Origin: an uncultured Paracoccaceae bacterium
GTDB lineage: Bacteria; Pseudomonadota; Alphaproteobacteria; Rhodobacterales; Rhodobacteraceae
Assembly: GCA_958439195.1 (NCBI GenBank)
Contig: OY288164.1
Location: 1-64,000 of the forward strand
Length of the DNA: 64,000 nucleotides
Reading direction: 5' to 3'
The notes below the pieces were generated by a model that did no database searches, was not told where the DNA came from, and was given only the letters and a program-made list of their open reading frames with translations. The position numbers were made by a program, and so were the translations under genes. Positions 8,133-16,197 of this stretch are shown here, in pieces; position 1 is the stretch's first letter, and every line of letters begins with the position of its first letter.

Positions 8133-8591
8133 TCAGGCGTGGGCGCGGGGGGCGCCGTGTCCGACAAGACAAACGATGCTTTCAATGCCAGTCGCTGACA
8201 TGGGTTTTGGCAGGAAACCGTTCATCCCGGCATCAAAGCAACTGCGCCGGGATGCATCGTCGATATGCCGGGTCAGGGCGACAATCGGCACGGTCGCGCC
8301 ACGCCGTGATTGGGCGCGCAGGTTGCGGGTCGTCTCAAGCCCGTCCATGCCCGGCATGGCAAGATCCATCAGGATCAATCCGATGTCTTTGGTGGTGGCA
8401 AAGGTGGCAAGGGCGGCATCGCCATCTTCGGCTTCGATCACCTCATAGCCGCGCGCCTCGATCAACACGCGGGCGACGAGCCGGTTGATGGCGTCGTCGT
8501 CAACCACAAGGATACGGGGCCGGGTTGCGGGGGCGGGATGATGCGCTGTCACGTCGAATGTCCTGCCTTGGGTATCTGATGCGGTTGGCAT
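8133..8591 (-). CDS. Single-domain response regulator (CheY-like receiver)
   Basis: A 152-residue protein made almost wholly of one receiver domain. The acidic pocket is VVDDDAINR (residues 29-37), the phosphorylation site is Asp76 in LILMDLAMPGMDG, the switch Thr is in PIVALTRH and the conserved Lys is in GFLPKPMS. There is no output domain, so it should act through protein contacts or in a phosphorelay. No kinase gene is adjacent. The ATG at 8591 has no clear ribosome site. A GTG at 8552 follows AGGA at good distance and would give a 139-residue protein that still contains the whole domain. Confidence 0.82.
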   Translation of the reverse strand: MPTASDTQGRTFDVTAHHPAPATRPRILVVDDDAINRLVARVLIEARGYEVIEAEDGDAALATFATTKDIGLILMDLAMPGMDGLETTRNLRAQSRRGATVPIVALTRHIDDASRRSCFDAGMNGFLPKPMSATGIESIVCLVGHGAPRAHA

Positions 8592-8955
8592 GGGTCGGGC
8601 CTGTGTGGAAGGGGCGGCTGTTTAAATGTCGTGCTATCTGAACGTGCTGCGGAAGTGTCATTGGGGACGGCTTCGCGGGCCAAAAGGTTTTTGGCAGACC
8701 GGGAACGCCCCCACCAAGGTTTGACCCGAAGCTGACCATGCCAAGAAAGCTGGGCCTGTTTGCCGAGTCGGGCAAGCGGCGGGCCGGGAGGATTGGGGAG
8801 CTTTGACCAAGGCGTTTATCTGCATAAACTTTGGTTTATGCGGGGAGCTTGCCTGTCCGCATCAGGTGGGCCGGCGCTTGTTTCCGGGGTCGCGCCAATC
8901 ATCCTGCGCTGTGGGTGATTGTTGCAAGTATATGAAAAAAGCGGATTATCGCCGA
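8592..8955. other. 364-bp intergenic region without a gene
   Basis: This region lies between the epmA stop and the receiver gene start, both on the minus strand. It contains the epmA terminator at its right end and a perfect palindrome at 8822-8841, and should carry the receiver gene promoter. I find no convincing coding sequence; the short open frames lack ribosome sites and family features. Confidence 0.6.
8822..8841. repeat. Perfect palindrome GCATAAAC-N4-GTTTATGC
   Basis: Two 8-bp arms separated by TTTG form a perfect inverted repeat about 230 bp upstream of the receiver gene. The site is A+T-rich within a G+C-rich setting and has no T tract. A regulator site is likelier than a terminator. 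Confidence 0.5.
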
Positions 8956-8964
8956 TCAGTCCGC
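8935..8964 (-). terminator. Terminator overlapping the epmA stop codon
   Basis: On the minus strand, GCGGA pairs with TCCGC around the epmA stop codon and is followed by six T. The stem is short (5 bp), but the T tract and position directly after epmA support termination. Confidence 0.6.
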
Positions 8965-10008
8965 GACTGGCGCCCAGAGAACGGAGTCGATCCTTGGGGC
9001 GCCGGTGGCCAGCATCACCAGTCGGTCAAACCCAAGTGCGATACCGGAAGCGGGTGGCATGAAGGTGAGCGCGGCGAGGAAATCTTCGTCGATCGGATAG
9101 CGTTCACCGTAGATCCGTTCCTTTTCATCCATCTCCATGCCGAAGCGGCGGCGCTGTTCGGCGGGATCGGTGAGTTCGCCAAAGCCGTTGGCCAGTTCGA
9201 CGCCGCAGGCATAAACTTCGAACCGTTCAGCTTCGCGCGGGGAGTCGGCACAGGGGCGGGCCAAGGCGGCCTCGGCGGCGGGGTAGCGGTCAAGGATGGT
9301 GATATGGCCAAGACCGAGAAGGGGTTCGACCTTGGTCACCAGCACCTTGGAAAGGAGATCGGACCAGGTGTCATCGGGCGAGACGGACATGCCCTGCCCT
9401 GCCATCTGCGCGGCCAGTGCGTCGCGGTTTGTGTTGCCATCGGGGTGGATGGTGGCCAGAAGGTCGATCCCGGCATGGCGCTGGAAGGCATCGGCCACGG
9501 ACAGGCGTTCATAGGGGGCGTGCGGATCGCAGGTGCGATCACGAAAGCGCAGGATTGGGGTGCCGGCGGTATCGGCAGCAAGGCGTAGGAAGGCGGCGGT
9601 GTCGTCCATCAGCACGCCGTAATCTTCGCCTGCGCGATACCATTCCAGCATGGTGAATTCGGGGGAATGCAGAGGCCCCCGTTCGCGGTTACGCCAAACA
9701 TGGGCAAAGGCGGCGATGCGGGTTTCACCTGCGGCGAGCAGTTTCTTCATTGCGAATTCGGGGCTGGTGTGCAGGTGCATCCGGCGCGTCGTGCCGTCTT
9801 GCGACAGGGCATCGGTAGAGAAGGCATGCAAATGCGCCTCATTCCCCGGCGAGATTTGCAGGGCGGCGGGGTCCACCTCGGTGAAGCCGTTGTCATGGAA
9901 CCAACCGCGCAGGGCGTGCTGGATGCGGTTGCGCGCCACAAGGAGGGGGCGGCGGTCGGCGTGGCGTGTCGGGTGCCACCAGGGGGTATTTGCGGGTAGG
10001 TCTGTCAC
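8956..10008 (-). CDS. epmA: EF-P lysine lysyltransferase (EpmA/GenX/PoxA)
   Basis: A 350-residue paralogue of the catalytic core of class II lysyl-tRNA synthetase, without an anticodon-binding domain. Motif 2 is visible as FRNRERGPLHSPEFTMLEWY and motif 3 as GIALGFDRLVML. In the known pathway EpmA attaches (R)-beta-lysine, made by EpmB, to a lysine of elongation factor P, which helps ribosomes through polyproline. The target gene efp is divergent, with 105 bp between the two starts. The beta-lysine mutase gene epmB is not in the window. The protein is slightly longer than the E. coli one (325 aa). Confidence 0.92.
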   Translation of the reverse strand: MTDLPANTPWWHPTRHADRRPLLVARNRIQHALRGWFHDNGFTEVDPAALQISPGNEAHLHAFSTDALSQDGTTRRMHLHTSPEFAMKKLLAAGETRIAAFAHVWRNRERGPLHSPEFTMLEWYRAGEDYGVLMDDTAAFLRLAADTAGTPILRFRDRTCDPHAPYERLSVADAFQRHAGIDLLATIHPDGNTNRDALAAQMAGQGMSVSPDDTWSDLLSKVLVTKVEPLLGLGHITILDRYPAAEAALARPCADSPREAERFEVYACGVELANGFGELTDPAEQRRRFGMEMDEKERIYGERYPIDEDFLAALTFMPPASGIALGFDRLVMLATGAPRIDSVLWAPVAD

Positions 10009-10113
10009 GGCGTGGCGCTTTCGGTTTGAGATTTGGCGAAAGATGCGCTAGGTGCAGCGCCAATCGCCTGCTGGATTATGCGGGCCTTTCTGAAACCGCA
10101 AGGAAACGACTCC

Positions 10114-10680
10114 GTGAAAGTGATCGCCTCTTCCCTTCGCAAGGGCAATGTCGTCGAGATGGATGGCAAGCTGTATGCCGTCCTAAAGGCCGAGAATTTC
10201 CACCCCGGCAAAGGCACACCGACAACCAGCGTGGACATGCGCCGCATTTCCGACGGGGTGAAGGTGTCGGAACGCTGGCGCACCACCGAGATGGTGGAAA
10301 AGGCCACGGTGGATGAGCGGGAATATGATTTCCTGTATGAAGATGGCGAAGGCTATCATTTCATGGAACCCAACACCTATGAGCAACTGGTCGCCACACC
10401 GGATGTGGTGGGGGATGACAAGGTGTTCCTGACCGAAGGCATCAAGGTCTATCTGCGCACCTTTGAAGGCGTGGCTATTGCGCTGGAACTGCCGCAGCGC
10501 GTTGTGGTGGAGATCACGGATACCGAACCGGTGGTCAAGGGGCAGACGGCTTCGTCATCCTACAAGCCTGCGATGTGTTCCAATGGGCTGCGCGTGATGG
10601 TGCCGCCGCACATCGGGGCGGGCACGCGGATTGTCATCAACACGGATGATCATTCCTATGTGGAACGCGCGAAGGATTGA
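10114..10680 (+). CDS. efp: Translation elongation factor P
   Basis: Translation factor of 188 aa that relieves ribosome stalling at proline runs. The start is a GTG at 10114, chosen because AAGGAAA precedes it at good distance and family similarity starts at VKVIASSLRKGNVVEMDGK. A longer upstream frame has no such similarity. Lys33, in HPGKGTP, corresponds to the residue modified by EpmA. All three beta-barrel domains are present, ending in the C-terminal region DHSYVERAKD. The gene is divergent from epmA and followed by a strong terminator. Confidence 0.95.
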   Translation: MKVIASSLRKGNVVEMDGKLYAVLKAENFHPGKGTPTTSVDMRRISDGVKVSERWRTTEMVEKATVDEREYDFLYEDGEGYHFMEPNTYEQLVATPDVVGDDKVFLTEGIKVYLRTFEGVAIALELPQRVVVEITDTEPVVKGQTASSSYKPAMCSNGLRVMVPPHIGAGTRIVINTDDHSYVERAKD

Positions 10681-10705
10681 GTTTTGCCGGACATGACAGG
10701 GGAAC

Positions 10706-10728
10706 AGGCGCCTTCGGGCGCCTTTTTC
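10706..10728 (+). terminator. Rho-independent terminator of efp
   Basis: AGGCGCC/GGCGCCT with the stable TTCG tetraloop is followed by five T, 25 bp after the efp stop. Confidence 0.9.
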
Positions 10729-10813
10729 GTTGCGCAGAGGGGACTTGGGTTGCTGAGCTTTGTGGAAGGAAGTTTTTCTGCATTGGCGAAGATGCACCCG
10801 CAGCGGAATGCTG

Positions 10814-10859
10814 TTTGGCGGATTGCCGCGTATCGGAACAATGTTCCGCAATCGCCAAA
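10814..10859. repeat. Nested inverted repeat upstream of small membrane protein gene
   Basis: An outer pair, TTTGGCGGATTG and CAATCGCCAAA (one bulged G), encloses a perfect inner pair CGGAAC/GTTCCG with AAT between its arms. It ends about 70 bp before the start of the 59-residue gene. Neither arm has a T tract. It could be a cruciform or RNA regulatory element, or a binding site for a dimeric regulator. Confidence 0.55.
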
Positions 10860-10930
10860 GATTTCAGAACCCGAAACATGACGTGATGTCGTAAGATATG
10901 GGCATGATCTGAGTCGAAGGAGCACTGCTC

Positions 10931-11110
10931 ATGCCCAAGACCCTGCAAATGACCCGCAGCCCGCAGATCCGCACCGCCACGCCACAGGACAGGCGCGGGC
11001 AGAGGCGGGCGCTGATGCTGTTCCTGCTGGCTTATATTGCCATCCTTGGCGTTCTGTTCGCGCCGAAGGGGTTCTTTCTGGAAAGCACCCCTGCCCCGCT
11101 GGTGGATTGA
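10931..11110 (+). CDS. Small single-pass membrane protein, unknown function
   Basis: A 59-residue frame starting at the ATG at 10931 with AAGGAG upstream (10916-10921). A basic N-terminal half (residues 1-26) is followed by one hydrophobic segment, LMLFLLAYIAILGVLF, at about residues 28-43, and a short tail. The good ribosome site, the codon pattern and the basic-then-hydrophobic layout support a real gene. I do not recognise the family. It stands alone between efp and surE on the same strand. Confidence 0.6.
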   Translation: MPKTLQMTRSPQIRTATPQDRRGQRRALMLFLLAYIAILGVLFAPKGFFLESTPAPLVD

Positions 11111-11252
11111 TCGCGGTTTGCGCCCAAGGCCGCGTGGAGCGTCGGCCCTGAAGATTTGCAACAGTTTCGGCGTCGGTGCCGGTTCAAGGCCCCTGACGCT
11201 TGCCGCCCCTGCTGCCCTGTTCTAATCAGGACAGGACAAGAAAAGGCGGACC

Positions 11253-12038
11253 ATGCGTATCCTGATCACGAATGATGACGGCATCAATGCGCCGGGGCTG
11301 GAAGTGCTGGCCGAGATTGCGGCGGATATTGCTGGGCCGGGCGGTGAGGTTTGGACCGTTGCCCCGGCATTCGAGCAATCTGGCGTGGGGCATTGCATCA
11401 GCTATACCCATCCGATGATGATTGCCAAACTGGCCCCGCGCCGTTTCGCGGCCGAAGGCAGCCCGGCGGATTGCGTGTTGGCGGGCATCTATGACGTGTT
11501 GCAAGGGGCGCGGCCCGATCTGGTGCTTTCTGGTGTGAACCGGGGAAACAATTCGGCCGAAAACGTACTGTATTCCGGGACAATCGGCGGCGCGATGGAG
11601 GCCGCCTTGCAGGGCATCCCCGCAATTGCGCTGTCGCAATTCTTTGGGCCGGAAATGGACGGCCTGGCCGACCCGTTCGAAGCGGCGCGCACCCACGGCA
11701 CCGGTGTGGTGCGGGCGTTGCTGGACCGGGGCATCTGGACCGGTGATGATTACCGGGTGTTCTATAACGTGAACTTTCCGCCGCTGCCTGCGGCGCGGGT
11801 CAAGGGCGTCAAGGTGGCAGCGCAGGGCTTTCGGCGCGACACGGCCTTTTCCGCCGAGGCGCAATTGTCGCCCACGGGGCGGCGGTATTTGTGGATCAAG
11901 GGCGGGCCGCAGCAGACCCCGACCTTGCCAGGCACGGATGCGGCGGTGAACCTTGAAGGCTATATCTCGGTCACGCCGATGCGGGCGGATCTGACGGCGC
12001 ATGACCTGCTGGGCGATCTTGAGGCGCGGCTGGCATGA
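11253..12038 (+). CDS. surE: 5'/3'-nucleotidase SurE
   Basis: Metal-dependent nucleoside monophosphate phosphatase of 261 aa. The N-terminal motif ILITNDDGINAPG carries the paired aspartates that bind the metal, and SGVNRGNN carries the conserved Asn loop. SurE acts in stationary-phase survival and nucleotide pool control. It overlaps pcm by 4 bp (ATGA), and the nlpD-like gene follows. This is the same surE-pcm-nlpD order as in enterobacteria, though no rpoS follows here. Confidence 0.95.
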   Translation: MRILITNDDGINAPGLEVLAEIAADIAGPGGEVWTVAPAFEQSGVGHCISYTHPMMIAKLAPRRFAAEGSPADCVLAGIYDVLQGARPDLVLSGVNRGNNSAENVLYSGTIGGAMEAALQGIPAIALSQFFGPEMDGLADPFEAARTHGTGVVRALLDRGIWTGDDYRVFYNVNFPPLPAARVKGVKVAAQGFRRDTAFSAEAQLSPTGRRYLWIKGGPQQTPTLPGTDAAVNLEGYISVTPMRADLTAHDLLGDLEARLA

Positions 12039-12703
12039 CGGAAGGGGCGGACTTTGACGAGGATGGGTCCGCCGCGGAACGGAAGATGCGGTTTCTTTAT
12101 GCCTTGCGATCACGAGGAGTAACGGACAGCCGGGTGCTTTCCGCGATGGAGGCGATTGACCGGGGGCATTTCGTGCGCGGGCTGTTTGCAGAGCGCGCCT
12201 ATGAGGATATGCCGCTGCCCATTGCTTGTGGGCAGACGATCAGCCAGCCCAGTATCGTGGGGATTATGACGCAGGCGCTTGCCGTGCAGCCGCGCGACAA
12301 GGTTTTGGAAGTGGGAACGGGGTCAGGCTATCAGGCCGCGATCCTGAGCCAGTTGGCGCGGCGGGTGTACACGGTGGACCGGCATCGGCGGCTGGTGCGG
12401 GCGGCGGATGAGGTGTTTCGCGCGCTGGACCTGACCAATATCACCGCAATCACCGGCGATGGCAGCTTTGGCCTGCCAGATCAGGCGCCGTTTGATCGCA
12501 TCATCGTGACGGCAGCCGCCGAAGACCCCCCCGGCCCCCTATTGGCGCAGTTGAAAACCGGGGGTATCATGGTATTGCCTGTAGGGCAGTCGGACACCGT
12601 GCAAAGCCTGATCAAGGTGACGCGGACTGACAGTGGATTTGACTATGACGAGCTGCGCCCGGTGCGCTTTGTGCCGCTGGTCGAAGGGCTTGGCACGGAA
12701 TAA
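12035..12703 (+). CDS. pcm: Protein-L-isoaspartate O-methyltransferase
   Basis: Repair methyltransferase of 222 aa that methylates L-isoaspartyl residues in aged proteins so they can revert to aspartate. The SAM-binding motif I is VLEVGTGSGYQAAIL, and the family motif region MPLPIACGQTISQPSIV precedes it. Its start overlaps the surE stop (ATGA), so the two are translationally coupled. The nlpD-like lipoprotein gene starts 65 bp downstream. Confidence 0.94.
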   Translation: MTEGADFDEDGSAAERKMRFLYALRSRGVTDSRVLSAMEAIDRGHFVRGLFAERAYEDMPLPIACGQTISQPSIVGIMTQALAVQPRDKVLEVGTGSGYQAAILSQLARRVYTVDRHRRLVRAADEVFRALDLTNITAITGDGSFGLPDQAPFDRIIVTAAAEDPPGPLLAQLKTGGIMVLPVGQSDTVQSLIKVTRTDSGFDYDELRPVRFVPLVEGLGTE

Positions 12704-12768
12704 CTTGAGACGGAATGAATGGAATGGCTTCGGGGTTTCAACCCGGACCGACGGCAGAGAGACAGAGC

Positions 12769-13989
12769 ATGAATTTCGCAAACCTGACGCTGCGCGCCCT
12801 TGGAATGACATCGGTCCTTGCCCTTGCGGCCTGCCAGGGCGGGCAGCCCGGCATGTTGAACGATCTGGATTGGGATTTCCGGGGGGGGGGCAGCACGCTG
12901 GACACCACCGATGCCGCGCGGCAGGCGACAGCGGCGCGGCCCATGCCGGATGCGAACGGGGTGATCAGCTATCCGGGCTATCAGGTGGCTGTGGCGCGGC
13001 GCGGGGATACCGTGGGCAGCGTCGCGGCGCGGGTCGGGATCAACCCCGCAGAGTTGGCCGGGTATAATGCAATCGACGCGAATGCGCCCCTGCGCGATGG
13101 CGAGGTGCTGGCATTGCCGCGCCGTGTGGCCGGGGCCGGAGCTGGCGCGGTCATCAGCGGCGGCAATGTCGCGGCGGCGCCGCTGCCATCAACGGGCGGG
13201 GGCGCGGTCAGCGTGACGAGCATTGCCACTACCGCGCTGGACCGGGTGGACGGCAGCGCACCGCGACCTGTGGCGGCGGCACCGAATGACAGCGCGCTGG
13301 GGGCAATGGCCCCGACGCGGCATCAGGTGAAGCGGGGCGAGACGGCGTTTTCCATCGCGCGGATGTATAACGTATCAGCCCGCGCCCTGGCGGATTGGAA
13401 TGGCCTTGGCGCGGAGCTGGAGGTGCGGGAAGGCCAGTATCTGATGATCCCCACACCATCGGGCGCACCGCCCGAACGGGCGGTGGAGGTGGTCACCCCG
13501 CCGGGCACCGGTTCGCCCACGCCTGAGCCGCCGTCGGCCGCGAAGCCCTTGCCGGATGAGGTGACAAAGCCCGCGGCACAGGCGGCGCAGGACCGGCCGG
13601 CGTCGCCCGATCTGGGTAACACCCGCACCACTGCGTCCGCGGCACAGTTTGCGATGCCGGCTGCGGGAAACATCATCCGCGGCTATGCCCCGCCGAAGAA
13701 TGAGGGGATCGACATTGCGGCCCCGGCGGGCACGCCCGTAAAGGCGGCGGCGGCGGGCACGGTGGCCGCGATCACGCAGGATACGGCGCAGACGCCGATC
13801 ATCGTGATCCGGCATGAGGGCGGATTGCTGACCGTCTATGCAGGCGTGGCGGGGACCACGGTGAAAAAGGGCGACACCGTTAAGAAGGGGCAGACCATCG
13901 CCAATGTGCGGTCCGGGAACCCAGCTTTCCTGCATTTCGAGGTGCGGCGCGGCGCGGCGAGCACCGATCCGATGCCCTTCCTGAAATAA
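12769..13989 (+). CDS. nlpD: NlpD-like lipoprotein: two LysM repeats and degenerate M23 domain
   Basis: Outer-membrane lipoprotein of 406 aa from the ATG at 12769. The lipobox LAAC puts the lipidated Cys at residue 22. Two LysM peptidoglycan-binding repeats follow (about 70-116 and 183-229), then a Pro/Ala-rich linker and a C-terminal LytM/M23 domain (about 300-405). The M23 metal ligands are missing: Asn stands in front of GIDIAAP where active enzymes have His, YAGV replaces YAH, and FLHFEV has lost the first His of HLH. By analogy with E. coli NlpD it should activate a cell-wall amidase rather than cut peptidoglycan. A run of ten G (12881-12890) lies in codons 38-41. Confidence 0.88.
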   Translation: MNFANLTLRALGMTSVLALAACQGGQPGMLNDLDWDFRGGGSTLDTTDAARQATAARPMPDANGVISYPGYQVAVARRGDTVGSVAARVGINPAELAGYNAIDANAPLRDGEVLALPRRVAGAGAGAVISGGNVAAAPLPSTGGGAVSVTSIATTALDRVDGSAPRPVAAAPNDSALGAMAPTRHQVKRGETAFSIARMYNVSARALADWNGLGAELEVREGQYLMIPTPSGAPPERAVEVVTPPGTGSPTPEPPSAAKPLPDEVTKPAAQAAQDRPASPDLGNTRTTASAAQFAMPAAGNIIRGYAPPKNEGIDIAAPAGTPVKAAAAGTVAAITQDTAQTPIIVIRHEGGLLTVYAGVAGTTVKKGDTVKKGQTIANVRSGNPAFLHFEVRRGAASTDPMPFLK

Positions 13990-13995
13990 CGCGGC

Positions 13996-14016
13996 GGTCA
14001 GCCGATCCGGCTGACC
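13996..14016. terminator. Hairpin between convergent nlpD-like and hlyC/corC-like genes
   Basis: GGTCAGCC/GGCTGACC, a perfect 8-bp stem with a 5-nt loop, overlaps the stop codon of the minus-strand gene and starts 7 bp after the plus-strand stop. Without a T tract it is at most a weak bidirectional terminator. Confidence 0.45.
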
Positions 14017-15272
14017 AGAACCTTGTCGATGCGGCGGTCATCCAGATCGACGATTTCAAAGCGCAGACTTTCTGCCGTCGTCGTCTCGCCCAGTTTGGGC
14101 AGGCGGCCGAACAGGTTCAGCACCAGACCGGCGACGGTTTCGTAGCCCCCCGCCAGATCGCGGGGGATGCCGAGACGGTCACAGAATTCATCGGCGGGCA
14201 TCCAGCCGGATACAAGCAGACTGCCATCCTCGCGTTCCAGCAGGGCGGGTTCGTCTTCGGTCTGGGTGGCGACGGTGCCGGTGATCGCCTCAAGGATATC
14301 GCCCGACGTGATGATGCCTTCAAAGTTGCCGTATTCGTCATAGACCAGCGCAAGGTGGTGGCTGGAACCGCGCAGGATATCCATGACATCCAGCGCGTCA
14401 GCCATGTCTGATACCACAGGCACCTCGCGCAGCAGCCGCTGCGGATCAAGGCTTTGGCGGCGGGACAGGGCATCGAAGGCATCGGACAAGGTGATGATCC
14501 CCACCACCTCATTCGTGTCGGGGTTTTGAACCGGCATGCGCGGGCGGGCGATGCGGCGGATGGCGGCAACGGTTTCGGCGGGAGTGGCGTGGAGGTTGAG
14601 CATCTGCACCTCGTGCCGGGGGGTCATCAGCGCGCGGGCGGAACGGTCGGCCAGACGCATGACGCCCGCCAGCATTTCGCGTTCTTCGGGTTCGATCAGG
14701 CCTTCGCTGTGCGCCTCGGACAGCAGGGTATGCACCTCTTCATCGGTGACACGGCCGCCGCCATCGCCCGACGCGCCCAGCAGACGGAGGAGCAATTTGC
14801 CCGATCTGTCCAGCAACCAGACGACGGGGGCAGCGACGCGCGACAGCAGAAGCATGGCGGGGGCGACGCGGATGGCCACCGCTTCGGGGTTGCGCAGCGC
14901 GAGTTGTTTGGGGACCAGTTCGCCGACGATGAGCGAGAGGTAAGTGAGCGCGATAACAACGCCGCCGACGCCCAGAGTGACAGCGAGATCGGAGGACAGG
15001 CCCTGCAAAACAAGCCAGTTGGACAGGCGCGCGCCCAAGGTGGCCCCGGAAAAGGCACCCGACAGGACGCCGACAGCGGTGATGCCGATCTGCACGGTAG
15101 ACAGGAAACGGCCCGGATCTTCGGAAAGGCGCAGCGCAATGCCCGCGCCCAGAGATTTGCCTTCCAGCGATTTCAGGCGCGCGGGGCGGGCCGAGACGAT
15201 GGCCAGTTCAGACATGGCAAGCACCCCGTTGAGCAGGATCAGGGCCACCACAATCAGGATTTCGGTATACAT
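13998..15272 (-). CDS. CNNM/CBS membrane protein of HlyC/CorC family
   Basis: Integral membrane protein of 424 aa from the ATG at 15272. An N-terminal DUF21/CNNM region with about four membrane segments comes first. A CBS pair (about 200-330, including ALMTPRHEVQMLN and VVGIITLSDAFDAL) and a C-terminal CorC/HlyC domain follow. Members are linked to Mg2+ or Co2+ export and to resistance functions; the hemolysin name is historical. An in-frame extension upstream of 15272 lacks similarity. Its 3' end converges with the nlpD-like gene with 8 bp between stops. Confidence 0.88.
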   Translation of the reverse strand: MYTEILIVVALILLNGVLAMSELAIVSARPARLKSLEGKSLGAGIALRLSEDPGRFLSTVQIGITAVGVLSGAFSGATLGARLSNWLVLQGLSSDLAVTLGVGGVVIALTYLSLIVGELVPKQLALRNPEAVAIRVAPAMLLLSRVAAPVVWLLDRSGKLLLRLLGASGDGGGRVTDEEVHTLLSEAHSEGLIEPEEREMLAGVMRLADRSARALMTPRHEVQMLNLHATPAETVAAIRRIARPRMPVQNPDTNEVVGIITLSDAFDALSRRQSLDPQRLLREVPVVSDMADALDVMDILRGSSHHLALVYDEYGNFEGIITSGDILEAITGTVATQTEDEPALLEREDGSLLVSGWMPADEFCDRLGIPRDLAGGYETVAGLVLNLFGRLPKLGETTTAESLRFEIVDLDDRRIDKVLVSRIG

Positions 15273-15357
15273 CTGGTCCACTGGACAAAGGGAAGCCGTC
15301 ACATAGGAGAGCCGGGCGCGTTGCGCAAGTTCGCGCTTTTGGCCTGTGACAGCTAGG

Positions 15358-16197
15358 TTACAGACGGACGCCTTCGCGGGCGGCGAGGTCGCAGAAGAAC
15401 TGCCATGCCACACGGCCGGACCGGCCACCGCGCGTGGCCTGCCATTCGATCGCCTCGGCCCAGAGCCGTTCTTCGGGGATGGTCACGCCATGCGCCGCGC
15501 AATAGCCACGGATCATGTCGAGATAGTCATCCTGGCTGCACGGATGAAAGCCAAGCCACAGGCCAAAACGGTCTGACAGCGACACTTTTTCTTCGACCGC
15601 TTCGGACGGGTTGATGGCGCTGGAGCGTTCGTTTTCGATCATGTCGCGCGGCATCAGGTGGCGACGGTTCGAGGTGGCGTAGAACAGCACATTGTCGGGG
15701 CGGCCTTCGATGCCGCCGTCCAGCACGGCCTTCAGGCTTTTGTAATGCTGGTCATCATGGCTGAAGGACAGGTCATCGCAGAACAGGATGAAGCGCAGGG
15801 GCGCGGCGGCGCGCAGGTGGTGCAGCAGGCGCGCGACCGAAGGCAGGTCTTCGCGTGACAGTTCAACGATTTTCAGATCATGGCCTTCGGCGCGGATCGC
15901 GGCATGGACCGCCTTGACAAGCGAGGATTTCCCCATCCCCCGCGCCCCCCAAAGGAGCGCGTTATTGGCGGGCAAGCCAGCCGCGAAATGGCGGGTGTTT
16001 TCCAGCAGCGTGTCGCGGGACCGGTTGACACCGATCAGCAGCGACAGGTCCACGCGGGAGACACGGGCCACGGGTTCCAGCCTGTCGGGATCGGTGTGCC
16101 AGGCAAACGCCTCGGCGGTGAAATCCGGGGCGGGCATAGGGGCGGGGGCCATCCGCTCCAGTGCAGCGGCAATGCGGGCGAGAAGGTCTTCGGTCAT
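15358..16197 (-). CDS. DUF815 family AAA+-like ATPase
   Basis: A 279-residue P-loop protein. Walker A is GARGMGKSSLV and Walker B is FILFCDDLSF, as in the DUF815 family of ATPases, whose substrate is unknown. The start at 16197 overlaps the tatC stop (ATGA), so it is co-translated with the Tat translocon genes. Whether this has a role in Tat export or is chance operon membership cannot be decided from the sequence. Confidence 0.87.
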   Translation of the reverse strand: MTEDLLARIAAALERMAPAPMPAPDFTAEAFAWHTDPDRLEPVARVSRVDLSLLIGVNRSRDTLLENTRHFAAGLPANNALLWGARGMGKSSLVKAVHAAIRAEGHDLKIVELSREDLPSVARLLHHLRAAAPLRFILFCDDLSFSHDDQHYKSLKAVLDGGIEGRPDNVLFYATSNRRHLMPRDMIENERSSAINPSEAVEEKVSLSDRFGLWLGFHPCSQDDYLDMIRGYCAAHGVTIPEERLWAEAIEWQATRGGRSGRVAWQFFCDLAAREGVRL

